NCBI RefSeq assembly: GCF_002878395.1
Contig: NC_061114.1
Span: 146,692,545 to 146,756,544, forward strand
DNA: 64,000 nt
Source of the DNA: Capsicum annuum
Lineage: Eukaryota; Streptophyta; Magnoliopsida; Solanales; Solanaceae
Reading direction: 5' to 3'
Below the pieces are notes generated by a model that was given only the letters and a program-made list of their open reading frames with translations, did not search any database and was not told the DNA's origin. This document shows, piece after piece, positions 43,568-55,183 of the stretch; position 1 is the first letter of the stretch; every line of letters begins with the position of its first letter. The translations under genes and the position numbers were made by a program.

Positions 43568-44319
43568 TTATCTCCTTCTTAGGACCATTCATCCTCAAAT
43601 AAACCTTGGATAGGAATAATGAATGTCTCTTGGATTCACTAAAATAAGATCTTAATCTAATTTTGCTCTAATTCTGAAATCTTCTAGCTCAAGCATTAGC
43701 TTGAAACTAAAATGACTCACTTGGAATGAACTTCATAAGGTAAGAGAGAATGTGCATGAATAGATTAGACTCGAATAAATTTCTTACCTCATACTAACTT
43801 TGTAGGTGAGTATATTGATTCATCATATTTGCCTCAGCTTCCCAAGTTTCTCCCTCATCTAATTGATTTCTCCTAATAAATTTCACTAAGACAAGTTCCT
43901 TATTCCTTAATCCTCGAACTTATCGGTCAAGCATCTAAATTGGAACCTCTTAATAGGATAAGATATCCTTCACCCCAAATACTTTCTATGGGCACAACTA
44001 AGGACAGATCTCTAATGCACCTTTTTATCATCTATACATGGAAAATTGGATGGATATCAGCTAGTTTTAAAGGAAGGTCTAACTCATATGTGACTTCTCC
44101 CACACACTTCACTATTTTATAAAGACCAATATATTGGGGACTAAGATTTCCCTTCTTCCCAAATGTCATTATCCCTTTCATGGCGACTTCTTAAAAGAAT
44201 CCAATCAGCTACATCATTGTATACGATTTCATAATGACTTTGAGCAATTTTTAACCTCTCATGATCTAGTTGAACTTTCTTTATGGCTTCAAGAAACTAT
44301 TCTGGCCCAACCAAGTCCA
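43568..44319 (-). pseudogene. Minus-strand integrase C-terminus and polypurine tract upstream of LTR B
   Basis: On the minus strand, beginning at about 44319: FLEAIKKVQLDHERLKIAQS, then (after a frameshift) MKGIMTFGKKGNLSPQYIGLYKIVKCVG and VTYELDLP (44090-44180). Then comes LVLVKFIRRNQLDEGETWEAEANMM (43840-43910), the Tekay-like chromodomain tail. Near 43570-43600 the strand reads GAGGATGAATG and CTAAGAAGGAGATAA, matching the FEDE codons and polypurine tract of element 1. It thus ends a separate copy whose 3' LTR is LTR B. Upstream it is cut by fragment X at about 44319. Confidence 0.82.
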
Positions 44320-45768
44320 CTTTTCATTTTCAAATCTTATTTGGACTCCTTCATGATAATATTCATTGATGATATATTTGCATATTCAATGAGTTGGGAA
44401 GAGCATGAGCAACATTTGAAGAATGTGCTTCATACTTTGAGATATTATAGGATTTATGCCAAATTCTCAAAGTGTGAGTTCTAGTTTGAGTCAGTAGCTT
44501 TCTTGGGGCAAATGGTGTCTAAGTATTGTATAATGGTGGACCTAGTGAAATTGAGACTATTTGTGGTTGGGCTAGGCTTATGTTTCCTAATGAGGTTCAC
44601 AATTTTTTGGGGTTAGCAGGCTATTACAGGAGCTTCATTAAGAGATTAACTAGGAAGGAGTTTCCATTTCAATGGTCTGTGAGTTGTGAGGTGAGATTTC
44701 TTAAGATCAAGGACTTACTTACTTTAGCTCTTATTCTAATTAGTCTAGTTTAGGGAGATGGTTTTACCTCTATTGTGATGCTTTTTGTGTTGGTTTGGGT
44801 TGTGTTTTGATGTAGCAGGTCCATATTGTTGCATATACATTGAGGCATCTAAGACGCATGAGTACAACTATCCTACTAATGATTTAGAGTAGGCGGTAGT
44901 GGTATTGATGCTTAAGATTTGGAGGAATTACCTAATGGTGTTCATTAAGCGATCTTCACGGACCACCATAGTCTTCAGTACATTATGACCCAGAGAGAGC
45001 TTATTTGAGGTTATGTAGGTGGATTGAGTTGCTAAAAGATAGTGACATCTCTATTCTTACCAAATGGTCAAGAAAAATATGTTAGCGGATACCTTAAGCT
45101 ATAACGCAATAAGTATGGGTAGCTTGGCCATCATCCTAATTTCATAGCAGCAGTTAGATATGGATATCCGATACTTATCTTACTTGATGGTTCATCTTGA
45201 TGTATCTGACCTCAGAAGATTATTTTTAGTGTTAAGCCTAGATCTACCCTGTTAGAACAAATTCATAGTCATTAGTTTGAGGATTATAGGCTTTATGGAA
45301 TTCGAAGGCAGGTGTTAAAAGGTGAGTTCAGGAGAGCTACCTTTGATTTTGAGGGTGTTCTAAGATTTGATAGTCGTATTTGTGTTTTGAGGGTTGGAGA
45401 TTTGATTTAGTTGATTCTTTGTTAGGCTCATAGCTCCCAATATTTTATTCACCCCTAGACAACTAAGATGTATAGAGAGTAATGGTAGCATTACTGGTGG
45501 ACAGGTGTGTAGAGAGATATAGAGAATATTCTGGCTCATTTTCTTTGTTACCAGAAGGCAAAGGCAAAGCAATAGAGACCTGGTGGATTTCTTCAGATGT
45601 AGCCCATTCCCGAGGTGAAAGTGGGAGTAGGTTAGTATGGATTTCATAGGTGGCTTGTCTTGGACTTCTCGTGGTTTTGATAATATTTGGATTATCATAG
45701 ATCGATTGATCAAATTTGCTCATTTATCCCTATTCAGATCTTCCATAGTGTTGAGAGGTTTGCCCATT
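44320..45768 (+). pseudogene. Fragment X: gypsy RT (C-terminal), RNase H and integrase N-terminus
   Basis: The fragment begins within RT: SYLDSFMIIFIDDIFAYSMS (44338-44397) keeps the catalytic F-I-D-D. It continues with [26 protein letters not shown] and [12 protein letters not shown] (44600-44640). RNase H: LYCDAF-VGLGCVLM (about 44770-44820), with later parts frameshifted. Integrase: HP-TTKMYRE and QHYWW (45450-45500), C-Y-Q-K-A-K (the second Cys pair is reduced to one Cys), RPGGFLQM, then GFDNIWIIIDRLIKFAHL (45670-45726). It stops at about 45768, where the LTR of G begins. The HPGTTKMYRDL style marks a different subfamily from elements 1 and C. Confidence 0.82.
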
Positions 45769-45770
45769 TC

Positions 45771-46155
45771 TAATACAAGTAAAACTACGAGAATGAGAAT
45801 TTAACTGTGTAACTAAAAAACAAATGAAAAGATATAGAAGATAGATAGATTGACACAATATGATAGAAGGAAATAAGAACTATTGAATGTATCTAATTCA
45901 AAAACCTTAAATCCATTATCAACAAGCACCTAATCTCTACATGGACTAAAAGGGATTCAATTCCCTAAAAACCCTCATTTATAAACAAGTATTAAGCACA
46001 AGCTAACCAATCAAACTCTTGAGTGTTAAGTTCATTCAATACCATAAATAAGGGAATGAAGTTGAAACCATAATACTTCTATTTATCGTTTATTACAAGG
46101 CCCAAAAGTGACCCATAACTCAAAGGAACAATTCCAAGGTATGGATTGCCTCCTC
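45771..46155 (-). mobile_element. Element G LTR, minus orientation (about 0.39 kb)
   Basis: On the minus strand it ends CTTGTATTA, parallel to TTGTATCA (D) and TTGTATGA (E). It contains GGGTCACTTTTGGGCC, identical to a block in E's LTR, and AGGTGCTTGTTGATAATG, close to D's AGGTGCTTATTGATAGTA. The start near 46155 is less certain; AAGAGGAGG lies just upstream as a polypurine tract. It is the 3' LTR of element G. Confidence 0.7.
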
Positions 46156-47573
46156 TTGACGGTTCCTTTGGCAAGTTGTCAAGGGTGTGACTGTCCAACA
46201 CCCTATCCATCTCCATGAGGTAATGTACTTCTCCCTTGGGCTTCAGTTAATAGATCCAGGGGCTGTTGGTTAGCATGGTTATGGTGTGTCTTCCTTCTCA
46301 TCTGTCCTAGGCAGTGAATGACCTTTTCATTTTGAGCCCTAAACTGAACCTTTAGCACATAGAATCTATTGAAGGGCCTCATAACAAGCTTCAACATCTC
46401 TTTCTTCATGAACAAAGATTGTGCCTTTTTAAGATCTTTTGCATGACTCCTAGTGAATGGCTTTAAAGGTCTTTTCATCATATCCTCAAATTTTTGGAAT
46501 TCATCATCCTTTATCACATCAAAAGTTGAGATGTCACACACGATGAAGGTTTTATGCACTTGGTATTCCAGTGGTATATCAATCTTGTATGCATTATCAT
46601 TTACGCTCTATAGCAATTGGAATGGTCCATCACCTCGAGGCCTCAACTTAGTTCTTCTTTGGGGTGGAAACTAGTTCTCTCAAAGATGTACCCAGACTTA
46701 AAAGCTCAAGTACAAGCCTTCTTTTCCCTTTGTTCACTTTATTTGCTACTTCTTGATTCTTATTCTCAAGGAAAAATCTCACCTTCTCATGTAACTTCCT
46801 CATTCTTCTACCCTTTGGTTGCCATCTAATCTTATCACAACATTAGTAGACAAAGGAGAGAATCTAAAGCGATAAGGGGGTTAAAACCATAAGCACATTC
46901 AAAGGGGGTCATACCAATATTTGAGTGGATAACACGATTATAAGCAAATTTAACTAAGGGTAGGTGATCTTTCTAAGAGGCCATTTTACCTTTACCCACA
47001 ACGGGTAACATAAAACTCAAGGTCCTATTTACCTCCTCTATTTTTCCATCAATTTATGGATGGCAAGATGTTGAGAAAAGCAATTTAGTGCCAAGCCAAC
47101 CTCACAATGACCTTAAAAAGTGACTGAGGAACTTAGAGTCCCTACCACTAACAATGGTCAGAGGAATTCCATGAAATTTGACAACATGCTTTACAAACAA
47201 AGAAGACATATTGGGTGCATCCTCTCTCTTATGACACCAAATAAAGTGGGCCATTTTTGTAAATTGATCAACCATTACAAGGATACTGTCTATACCCCCT
47301 ATTCCTATACAAACCTAAAAGAAAATCCATAGAAATGTCAAGCCATGAAAGTAGGGGAGTGGGTAGTAGGGTATATAATCTTTGGGGGAGAAGGCATGAT
47401 TTTTCACTTCACAATTAATAGATTAGACATAAATTCTAGAAACATCAAGATGCATCTTAGGACAATAGAATTATTTCTCTTTAATTTCAAAGGTCTTGTC
47501 AATTCCAAAGTGACCCATCATACCACCATCGTGTGCCTATCTCACAAATAAGTTTCTCCATGAGCTAGAGGGT
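46156..47573 (-). pseudogene. Element G integrase, Reina-like chromovirus (minus strand)
   Basis: On the minus strand: AHDGGMMGHFG zinc-binding His pair (about 47520-47560), ILVMVDQFTKMAHFI with the first catalytic Asp (about 47240-47280), VKHVVKFHGIPLTIVSGRDSKFLSHF (about 47090-47190) and FAYNRVIHSNIGMTPFECAYGFNPLIALD (about 46870-46955). Then come KLRPRGDGPFQLL (about 46620-46660), NDNAYKIDIPLEYQVHKTFIVCDISTFDV (46510-46600) and FEDMMKRPLKPFTRSHAKDLKKAQ (46420-46480). The motif E-x-x-YGFNPL and the VHxTFxVxDLSxF tail are typical of Reina-type chromoviruses. The second catalytic Asp (I-V-S-D-R-D) is Gly, so it is inactive. The last 118 codons (46203-46559) are still open. Confidence 0.82.
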
Positions 47574-47990
47574 TGTAATGACCCTCCAGGTTATTTTTTG
47601 TATTTCTGATCATTTTTATCATTTTGAGCTTTCCTATACCTATGCCAAGTCATTTATAACTTGTTGTAAATGATAGTTTGGTTATCTTGGATTTCATTTT
47701 TTTTAGTGCCAATTCCTTATTTTGAAGTCTTCCCTAGTTCAAATTAGCTACCTGGAAAAAACATTTGTCAAATGACCTCATATGCCAATTCTGACAGTTC
47801 CAATACCTCTAAAACATCAATTTTAGGCTAGATGGACCCTTCTTTTGGGTCCTAAGGCTTTTGGACTAATTATGGGCTATTGGTTGGAAGTTAAGGGATA
47901 TAGTATGCAGGTGTGGGACCCACTTTTCATTGAAATAACCTTGGATGGAAACTTCAACTACGCCATTGATAATGCTCAACTTACACTATC
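47574..47990 (+). mobile_element. Fragment K: start of a plus-orientation LTR
   Basis: TGTAATGACCCTCCAGGTTATTTT is a common LTR beginning in plant gypsy elements of this type. About 420 bases follow with no coding signal, including a GGTGTGGGACCCACTTTTC block (about 47910) that is loosely echoed at 63780. It is lost at about 47990 against LTR J. The element's other end was not found. Confidence 0.5.
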
Positions 47991-49359
47991 ATTTCGATGA
48001 AAGGTAGTCGTTGTCAATATATACCCAAAAAGAGTCGGGATCGAATCCTCGAGGAGTGCAATCTAGCTTTCAACACCTATGTGTGTTAAGAGGTAACTAT
48101 GTTTTAAATCTTAATACAAAAATAAAACCAAACATGAAAGTAAATTAAGGGGTTAGAATGTACAAATGTGTTGAACACAATCACCAAATCATAATAATAA
48201 AAGACCAAACAATTGTTAAGTTACCAAATTGAGAGAGATCTTGGGGTTATGTTCTCCTATGTAGTGTTCATGCATGGGTAATCATGAGTTAGTCCAAGTC
48301 TTGACTAAGGGTTTTGGGTAGGCCAAATTTAGGGCCTTAGTGTTTACCATTTTATAAAACACTAAATTTCACTCATGGATTCTTTTGAACACCTCATGAT
48401 CGTGACAAGCTCACCAATCCATGACCTCAAACTTAGCATCCTTATTTCTAAGATGATGATTATGAACATAGACAATTCAACTAATACCCTTATTTCTAAT
48501 ATAGTATTAGCAAAAAAGCTAATTCAACATGTTATTTACAATCAATCTTTTCCCACATACCTCTTTTAAGGATGATATGGGATCCAAGGCAATTGGGGTT
48601 TTCACCCATAATTCTCAATTCAATGATAGAGTAAAATCAAAACTCAAAACTACTAACCAACTATTTGAACTAACAATCAACACTCACATATAATTCACTA
48701 CCTACTAAAACATAACCCCAAGGTATTGATTTAGCTACTCATGAATTAAAGAGGGGAGATATACACAACTTGGCATGAAATTGATCCATAATAATCCAAA
48801 TAAGAGTAAACCCAAACTTTAATTTCAATTTACAACCAAAATCTCTTGGAATCAAATTAACAAAAATTTTCTCACAACTCACAATTAGAGTATTTTTTTC
48901 TCTCCCAAAACTGAAAATTGGATAAAAGATCCCCAAAATTGTGAAAGGGTTTAGCTTTTTGTGATTTGGAATTCTGCTCCGTGAAATTCGAATTCTACCC
49001 ATGAAACTTTCCACCCTACTGCGATCGTTGTCTCTTGATTGTGTTCGTGACTACTGCGATCACACTGGTCAATTTGTATCACTGAGGTTTGAATTAACTT
49101 TTGATCGCAATCGCGAGCCTCAGAGTTCGGTCGCGGCATCTGAGGATCGCCTATAGGGCCTAATTTTCAGCTCTCCTACTATTTTTTCTCACTTTACTTC
49201 TCCATCTTTGTCTCAACTTATTTCCATCAGATTACCTATAAGATCAAACATACTGGAGATTAATGCATTTCAGTCAAGAATTAGCCTCATATACATAATT
49301 AATTGACCGTGGTGTGAGAGAATTTGGTTGTAAATGAGTGACAAATTTTCCACACATCA
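47991..49359 (-). mobile_element. Element J LTR, minus orientation (about 1.37 kb)
   Basis: On the minus strand it starts TGATGTGTGG (49359), directly after a TTGAGGACAAGTAATG...AAGTTAGGGGTAT tract; this GAGGACAAG...AAGTTGGGGGT arrangement is the usual internal 3' end of several large plant gypsy-type elements. It ends near 48000 with GATTCGATCCCGACTC and TATTGACAACGACTACC, which I remember as the LTR end of such elements. Internal GATCGCAATCGCGAG and GGTCGCGGC motifs lie at 49025-49140. The downstream border is approximate. Confidence 0.6.
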
Positions 49360-51179
49360 ATACCCCTAACTTAAAACATTACTTGTCCTCAATCAACATT
49401 ACTTCATACTCTATAAGACTACTTAACTTATTAGTCCACTCTCCCAACCAAATGATCACCACTGATTCCAAACTTGATTAGCACTAACAATTAGCTAACA
49501 GGCATAAGAACTATTCGAGCAACTCCCCTCAAAATCAGTCACATTTTCAAGAATGCAAAAGACTTTTAAGAAAAATCAAGCAACAACTACTAACTCTCGA
49601 GAGGTGACACTCTATCAATAGTGACTTAACTACACTTCTTTGCCCCATTTTCGAAATATGAAATTTTCACCAATCTTAGTTTACATACCTCCCTATGGAA
49701 GGAAAGTCCCAACACACCATAATTTTTATCATGTAACAAGGGACAAATGCGCAAGCACTAACTCTCACAAAGAATTTCTCAATATATACAAGTATCATGC
49801 CATATTATTGCCCTTATTTTCTATTGGTACTAACTCAAAAACACTTGGTTGAAGATCTTAAAGGACTTTTTAAAGATTGTAATATAGGCTTCGGGATGGG
49901 TAGGATAAACATTTTGGGTGAAAATGACTATACCCTTCTTGAACTCCACATAAAACACTATTAAGTCAAATTTTGGTCATGGGCCACTTCATTCATTCCT
50001 AATTCACATATATGCCTTCCTTTACCACATTGGTGCACTTATCTTTTGAAATCATTTTCTTCTTATTTCTTTTCTTTGTGTAATCTCATGCTTTTCCTTC
50101 TTTAGTTTGTCTTTTTTTCCTCATTCATTAGTCTTCATTACTTAGCTTTTGGTTACTCCCTTACAATATCATGGCTCAAGATCACCTCTTACAAGATTTA
50201 CCACCCCCAACTTAAGAAGCCTCAGGTTGAATTTTTAAGTTTAAGGAGGGTAGGGTTCAAAAGAGGACAAAGTTTAAATGGTTCAAGAATTGTAATGTGG
50301 GCCAAAGAAGGGTTCAAAGGCTTAAAAGAGGAGACTAGGGATTTCATGAAAAAGTGGTTTTCAATGATTACAAAGAATAAGATCATTTCTCTAACCGTGT
50401 GTAATTAAGATTAAATTTGAAAGTCCAATGGGGCACATTCTAAAGACACAAGTACGCACGAGAATAAATTAACTAAACTCACTACATATGGCTTGCAAAC
50501 TTTTCTAGGAGGATCAATTGAATCTCCTATTTGAGGTAAAAGGAGTTAATTACCACACACTATGTACTAAAGAATTTGGAGTAACAAAAAGAGGTGAAAT
50601 GTTGTTACAAAATCATTCACGTCCATGCCCTTGGTTTTACAAAAAATTTGAACGCAGAGAGGTGTTTCCTTCGCATTTCACCATGCAAGATTAACTATTG
50701 TTGGCACCAAATCAAGCCATCATCTCATATTTGGGCTAGAACAAGGGCCAACTATATGGCTACTCAGACCTAACCATAGGTATATTCGTAATCCCAAATC
50801 TATAATGCCATGGGTATCGCTCAAAATCCCAACACGACAATTTTTCCATAAGAATGTCTTCACTCAATCTATCATAGGTAAAGGCTTGTTCAACACCATA
50901 CTAAAATAGAAACAAATTTAGAAATAAAAAAACAAAAGTGATTAATCCATAAATCATAGACACCATCAAAATGCCTAATATTACAACCCAAATCAAATCA
51001 TCCAAATAAATCATCTAAATAAAATATAAAGCATTCAACTGATCATCTAAATAATACAGACCCAGAAATCAAATATGAAATAAATATGGAGATGGGTTCC
51101 CCCAACTAACGAGCTTGTAGTGTCGTCACTACATATCATGAAATAATAAAAAGAGTTAAAAGGGCTCCCTAAAACTGCA
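49360..51179 (-). other. Element J internal region without recognisable genes
   Basis: 1.8 kb between the LTR-side tract and the transpos_2-like gene. A few short frames in both strands show no motifs. No RT, RNase H or integrase trace was found, so J seems non-autonomous, at least in this copy. Confidence 0.55.
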
Positions 51180-52438
51180 TTAAGTGTTGTCGTCACTCGC
51201 AGTCTCCTCATCGTCATCATCAGACTATGGCTCATCATCATCAGTCCATATAGCTGGGACCTCATCATCAAAATTTGCTCATGAAGAAGGAAGTCTATCT
51301 ATGGGCTTCAAAAATTTCCACAAGCCCTTCACCCCTTTCCACACCTTTCCACATGTGAGAGAAAAATATATCTCTTTTCTTCTCTCTTATCCTTATTTTG
51401 TCATAAGAATCTCGTAGCTCCTGATGAGACCATGCCAGGGAAGACTGGGCCCACTCAAGTCTGGAAATGGTTTCCCCATGGTCTTTATATTTGCCAAAAA
51501 CCTCTCAAAGTTAGTCTGCAACATAGGAATGGCGGGTGATGGATGGATCTCCTAGCCCTGTAGGAAATCAGAATAGAAACTCCTGAACCATTCCTATCTC
51601 ACTTGAGAGCTTCTTAAATAGACTGACTGCAGATGGCCTACGAGATTTGATATCATCATCTACTAACTTTTACAAATTGACCTTTCTTCTGTTGCCCTTT
51701 GAAGAAGAACCCTCACCACGCATCTTTAATAGGTAAATTGTCCCCTTCGGGGATATCCAATTGTCCCTTGGGTACTCCTAAACCATGAACTTTTTACACA
51801 ATTTTTTGATCAAAGATGGAAACATGGATATTGGTCCACTACGGTTCTTGAAGTGTCTAATCTCAAAAATAACAAATTGACCAACATTGAAATGAGTGTT
51901 GTCCAAAAAACAAGCCACCACTGATCTTGAATAGCATAGATATAAGTCATATTTGTGGATGGATAAGCACGACTATAGATTATAGTCAACTAGATCCGAG
52001 CCTCAGCCACAAACTCATTATAAGTTATCCTATTTTCTTGGCGGCCTATGAGACTTCTCTTATTGGGCACAATTTTTCAACCAACCAACTTCCCACAGTC
52101 CTTGTCCTGATAATCTCTCATGTTGATATATGACAGCCCATATACATCATTGATATATTCATTGCCAATACAAACTTCCTTGCCCCAAATCCTGAGATGG
52201 ACAGTACACTAAGATTTGCATAGAATTCTATGACCCATTGCTCATTGGCCTAGCATGGATCTAGAGAAAAACATCTCCAACATGTGGCCACCAACCTCTC
52301 ATAGAAATCCAAAAGATTTTTAGGCACGTATTCTAATAATATTCCGCTCTCAGGTAATAACATCCTCCTGGCGAGGTCTTTCTAATAGATTGTCTGGCAC
52401 TTAGAGGCCATAAAGCGAGTTTGATCATAGTTTGCCAT
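51180..52438 (-). pseudogene. Element J putative plant transposon protein (transpos_2-like), decayed
   Basis: The start ATG (complement at 52436-52438) gives MANYDQTRFMASKCQTIY, then, past a stop, DLARRMLLPESGILLEYVP and FYERLVATCWRCFSLDP. A second stop (in place of Gln) is followed by ANEQWVIEFYANLSVLS and GFGARKFVLAMNISMMY. This matches the order F-x-E-R...W...P...V-x-E-F-Y-A-N...V-R-G-K...I-N-x-x-Y of the 'putative plant transposon protein' domain common in Solanaceae. The C-terminus is strongly acidic, with a DDDE-rich run (51180-51280), and ends at a TAA at 51180. The length, about 420 codons, fits the family with only an odd indel and a few stops. Its function is not known; a CAG|GTCTTT acceptor-like site lies at 52455. 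Confidence 0.68.
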
Positions 52439-52823
52439 CTTCAGCTTTAAAGACCTGAAAATAACACAAAATATTAACCATAAATATCATCATGTGGAAA
52501 CAATGCTATGTGAATTATTTAAACTAAAGAGTGATTTTTGGGTCAAATTTGGGCTTAAAATGAAAATTCAGGACTTTGGTGATCGCAATCACAGTACCTG
52601 AGGCTGCAGGCCTAGAAAGTTTCATGACCAAAAATGCCAATTTTCTATGCTAATTTGTATTCATAACAAGTAAATAACATTAAAAGCATGAAATACAATT
52701 CCTAAACACTCAATCATGCCCTTTAAACATGTAAAAACTACCAAAAACCTCATTCGGACAATTTACCAAACACTTGGTATGTACCTATATTTCATCCTAA
52801 TTTTGAACAATTTTGGGTATTCA
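52439..52823 (-). other. Upstream region of the element J protein
   Basis: Non-coding on both strands. On the minus strand, TTATTTTCAG followed by GTCTTTAAAGCTGAAG before the ATG looks like an intron acceptor plus short exon; no donor was fixed. A GATCGCAATCAC motif is at about 52580. Confidence 0.4.
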
Positions 52824-53114
52824 GGTCGTGCCTTAAATCCCAATGGTACAGACGGGCACCCATAGCTGTAAGTCCCAAAAGTATCAATCCATAACCTTGT
52901 ACTTATCATAAATATAACTACAACATTCAAAGGTTCTGCTATGTATGGATATGATGCATTAATGAAAATAAACCACATAAGAAATCTCAAACCTACATGT
53001 GCACGACTTGGACGTTGAGGCAATAATGTTAAAAGAATAAAATGCTACCATGTTTTTCTTTACATTGGTCTACAAAGACTCTACAAGATACATGGACTTA
53101 GCTAAGGCTAGGAA

Positions 53115-53133
53115 CCCCCCCCCCCCCCCCCCC
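53115..53133. repeat. Run of 19 cytosines
   Basis: A pure C run in the inverted H LTR. The matching site of the 3' LTR has six G on the other strand (about 63221), and the 5' copy has none, so the run expanded in this copy or is partly an assembly artefact. Confidence 0.9.
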
Positions 53134-53529
53134 GGCTTTCTCATAACTTCTATACAATACCAAAATATATATAATAGACTCGGAAAGCCTTGAATTAACT
53201 TGGAGCCCACCAATACCCACTGGATGTCTTGTGCTCCTACTAGGGTGGTATAATGGTTGGAGTACCTGTACCTCTGGCATTAAACACAGTATCCCCCCAC
53301 GAGGGACGCCAATATAAAGAATGTACTGAGTATGTAATGTATGAAGTGACTATAATTAAGATAAGAACTCAACAAAATAAGATATCAATATATAGCTTTA
53401 TATATAAGGATAGAAGACCAACTTTTCTTAAACTTGTGAAATCATGTACATTACAACCTTTACTTTGCTTTATTCTTCTTTTCTTTGTAAGGTGTGATAC
53501 AAATGACCAGCTGATCAGTGGTAAAAGAG

Positions 53530-53700
53530 GATAACCCATGCTAGGCATTTTAACCCATGGGATACATTCCTAATAAATACACAAATCTAGATCGACCCAA
53601 GCTATACTTTCCTTTCACCCCTGGTATACCACCTGTAATATTGGGATTAACCCATGCTAGGTGTTCCTTCCACCCCTAGGATACAACCTAAGAATATAGA
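53530..53700 (-). repeat. Tandem ~65-base repeats in the inverted H LTR
   Basis: Two to three imperfect copies of an AACCCATGCTAGG...CACCCCTGG/AGGATAC unit. The same repeat is at 62668-62830 in the 3' LTR in the opposite orientation. Confidence 0.8.
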
Positions 53701-55183
53701 CTCACTTTAGATCATTCTTTTCATCCTTACAGTTGTTGTTTTGGTGGTCATGTATTAGATTCAAAACTTTGGACTAGTAGCAAAAAGTATACAAATATGC
53801 ACTAGATGCAGCAGCAATGAAGAAGGATGCAATAATAATAGGAATATAACTCATAGAATCTTAACTAAAACCATAGGTCATGTTAGCTAAGAAAATAACT
53901 CATAAATCTTATTGTTGACAAAATCTATATCATACTAGTATTTAGATGGGAAAATGTGCAGGTCTAGTAACAAACATAGCTTTAGGTACTTTAAAACCCT
54001 AATGAGTTGGACTAAGGTTACTAGTCACCTTGGAGGTTGTACACCACCTTTGTGTATAATTTGAAAGGAAAAGTGATTAGGAAGCTTACTTTGTAATACA
54101 AGAGTTTGATTCATTCCAAAGAGTATAGGATCAATGAACCGTACATACCTTGCTGCGAGGTTGATCACACTTTTACTTAACGTCCTCCCTTTTAGATTAC
54201 TAATCTACAATATCATAAAACTAGTATTAGTAGCTAATTAACACATTCACACTATTTAAATTACCAAAATAGTAACCAGGTAGTAACTAATAATTAACTA
54301 ATCCAAGGGTGTTCTTTCAAACTCGTTCTTATCCAATTACATTTACATGCAATGTAACTTCTTATAAGATTGCCCCTTAATAATTTTGTCATTATTGTAC
54401 TGTCAAAAATAGTATATCAAGTGGAGTGGGTGGTAAGCTTACACGACATTTAATTCAGTGGTGTACCACTATACACTCCTTCTACTTTTCTATGAAAACT
54501 ATTCACACTTTTCCCCCCAACATCAACCAAGCAGCCCCCAACATATATACATAAAAAAAGATACAAAACAGCCGCAAATATCCTTTAATATGGTAACCAA
54601 ATGTTGAACCCACCATCCCTTAAGTTCTTAACAACAACATATACGCAATTCTGTACCAACACATGTATCGGAAAAGGGTAAAAAAGAATAGTATCCATAC
54701 CTTAATTTTTGTGGTAGTTTATTCTCTTAATGTATATCTCTTCAATAGCTTGATTCCTTCACTCACAAACCAAAGGTAAAGAGAAAAACCTCTTAAATAT
54801 TCAATAATAATGGGACTACCAAACTTAAAAAGGTTTGTCTAATAATTTAATCATGGAGAGCATAATTCTTATAGTATTCTTAAGATAAGAACATTATTTG
54901 TTCACTTACCTTTATCTTTGATGGAAGGACAATCCCAAGAACTATAGTGGAATTATAGGGCTGTTGTATAGCTAAGAGTGAACAAGAGAGAAAACCTAGA
55001 AAGCTATTTTTTTGTTTAAGTTAGAATAAGCTAAAGAAGCTAGTTCAACCCCTTTAAAAGGAGCTGCTCTTAGCGGAATTTCTGGTCCATTTTTGGGCCA
55101 ATATTTTTCAAGTAGGGGATAAATATGCTTGCATATTATATTAGGCCTTTATCGATTAAAAACTATTGGGCCTTGGCCGCAGG

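Larger units (their letters stand above)
52824..55183 (-). mobile_element. Inverted copy of the element H LTR (minus orientation, 5'-truncated)
   Basis: Read on the minus strand it follows the H 3' LTR from about its position 61190 to its end: GGCCCAATAGTTTTT, the LTR interior with AAGCTTACCACCCACTCCACTTGATATACTATT-like blocks, TGTCGTGTAAGCTTACC versus CGCGTAAGCTTACTGTCC, and GGGATTTAAGGCACGACC at the end (52824). The first ~480 bases of the LTR are missing. It abuts the plus-orientation H LTR at about 55183-55190. There is no primer site beside its end, so it is an LTR without its element. Confidence 0.8.

Noticed and set aside
44134..44484. A single 116-codon frame spanning 44134-44484 as one gene
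   Set aside because: The first half lies antisense to a minus-strand integrase tail; only the part after about 44320 is real RT coding sequence. The frame crosses the junction by chance.
53253..53534. 93-codon frame in the inverted H LTR
   Set aside because: The corresponding region of the 3' LTR does not keep the frame.
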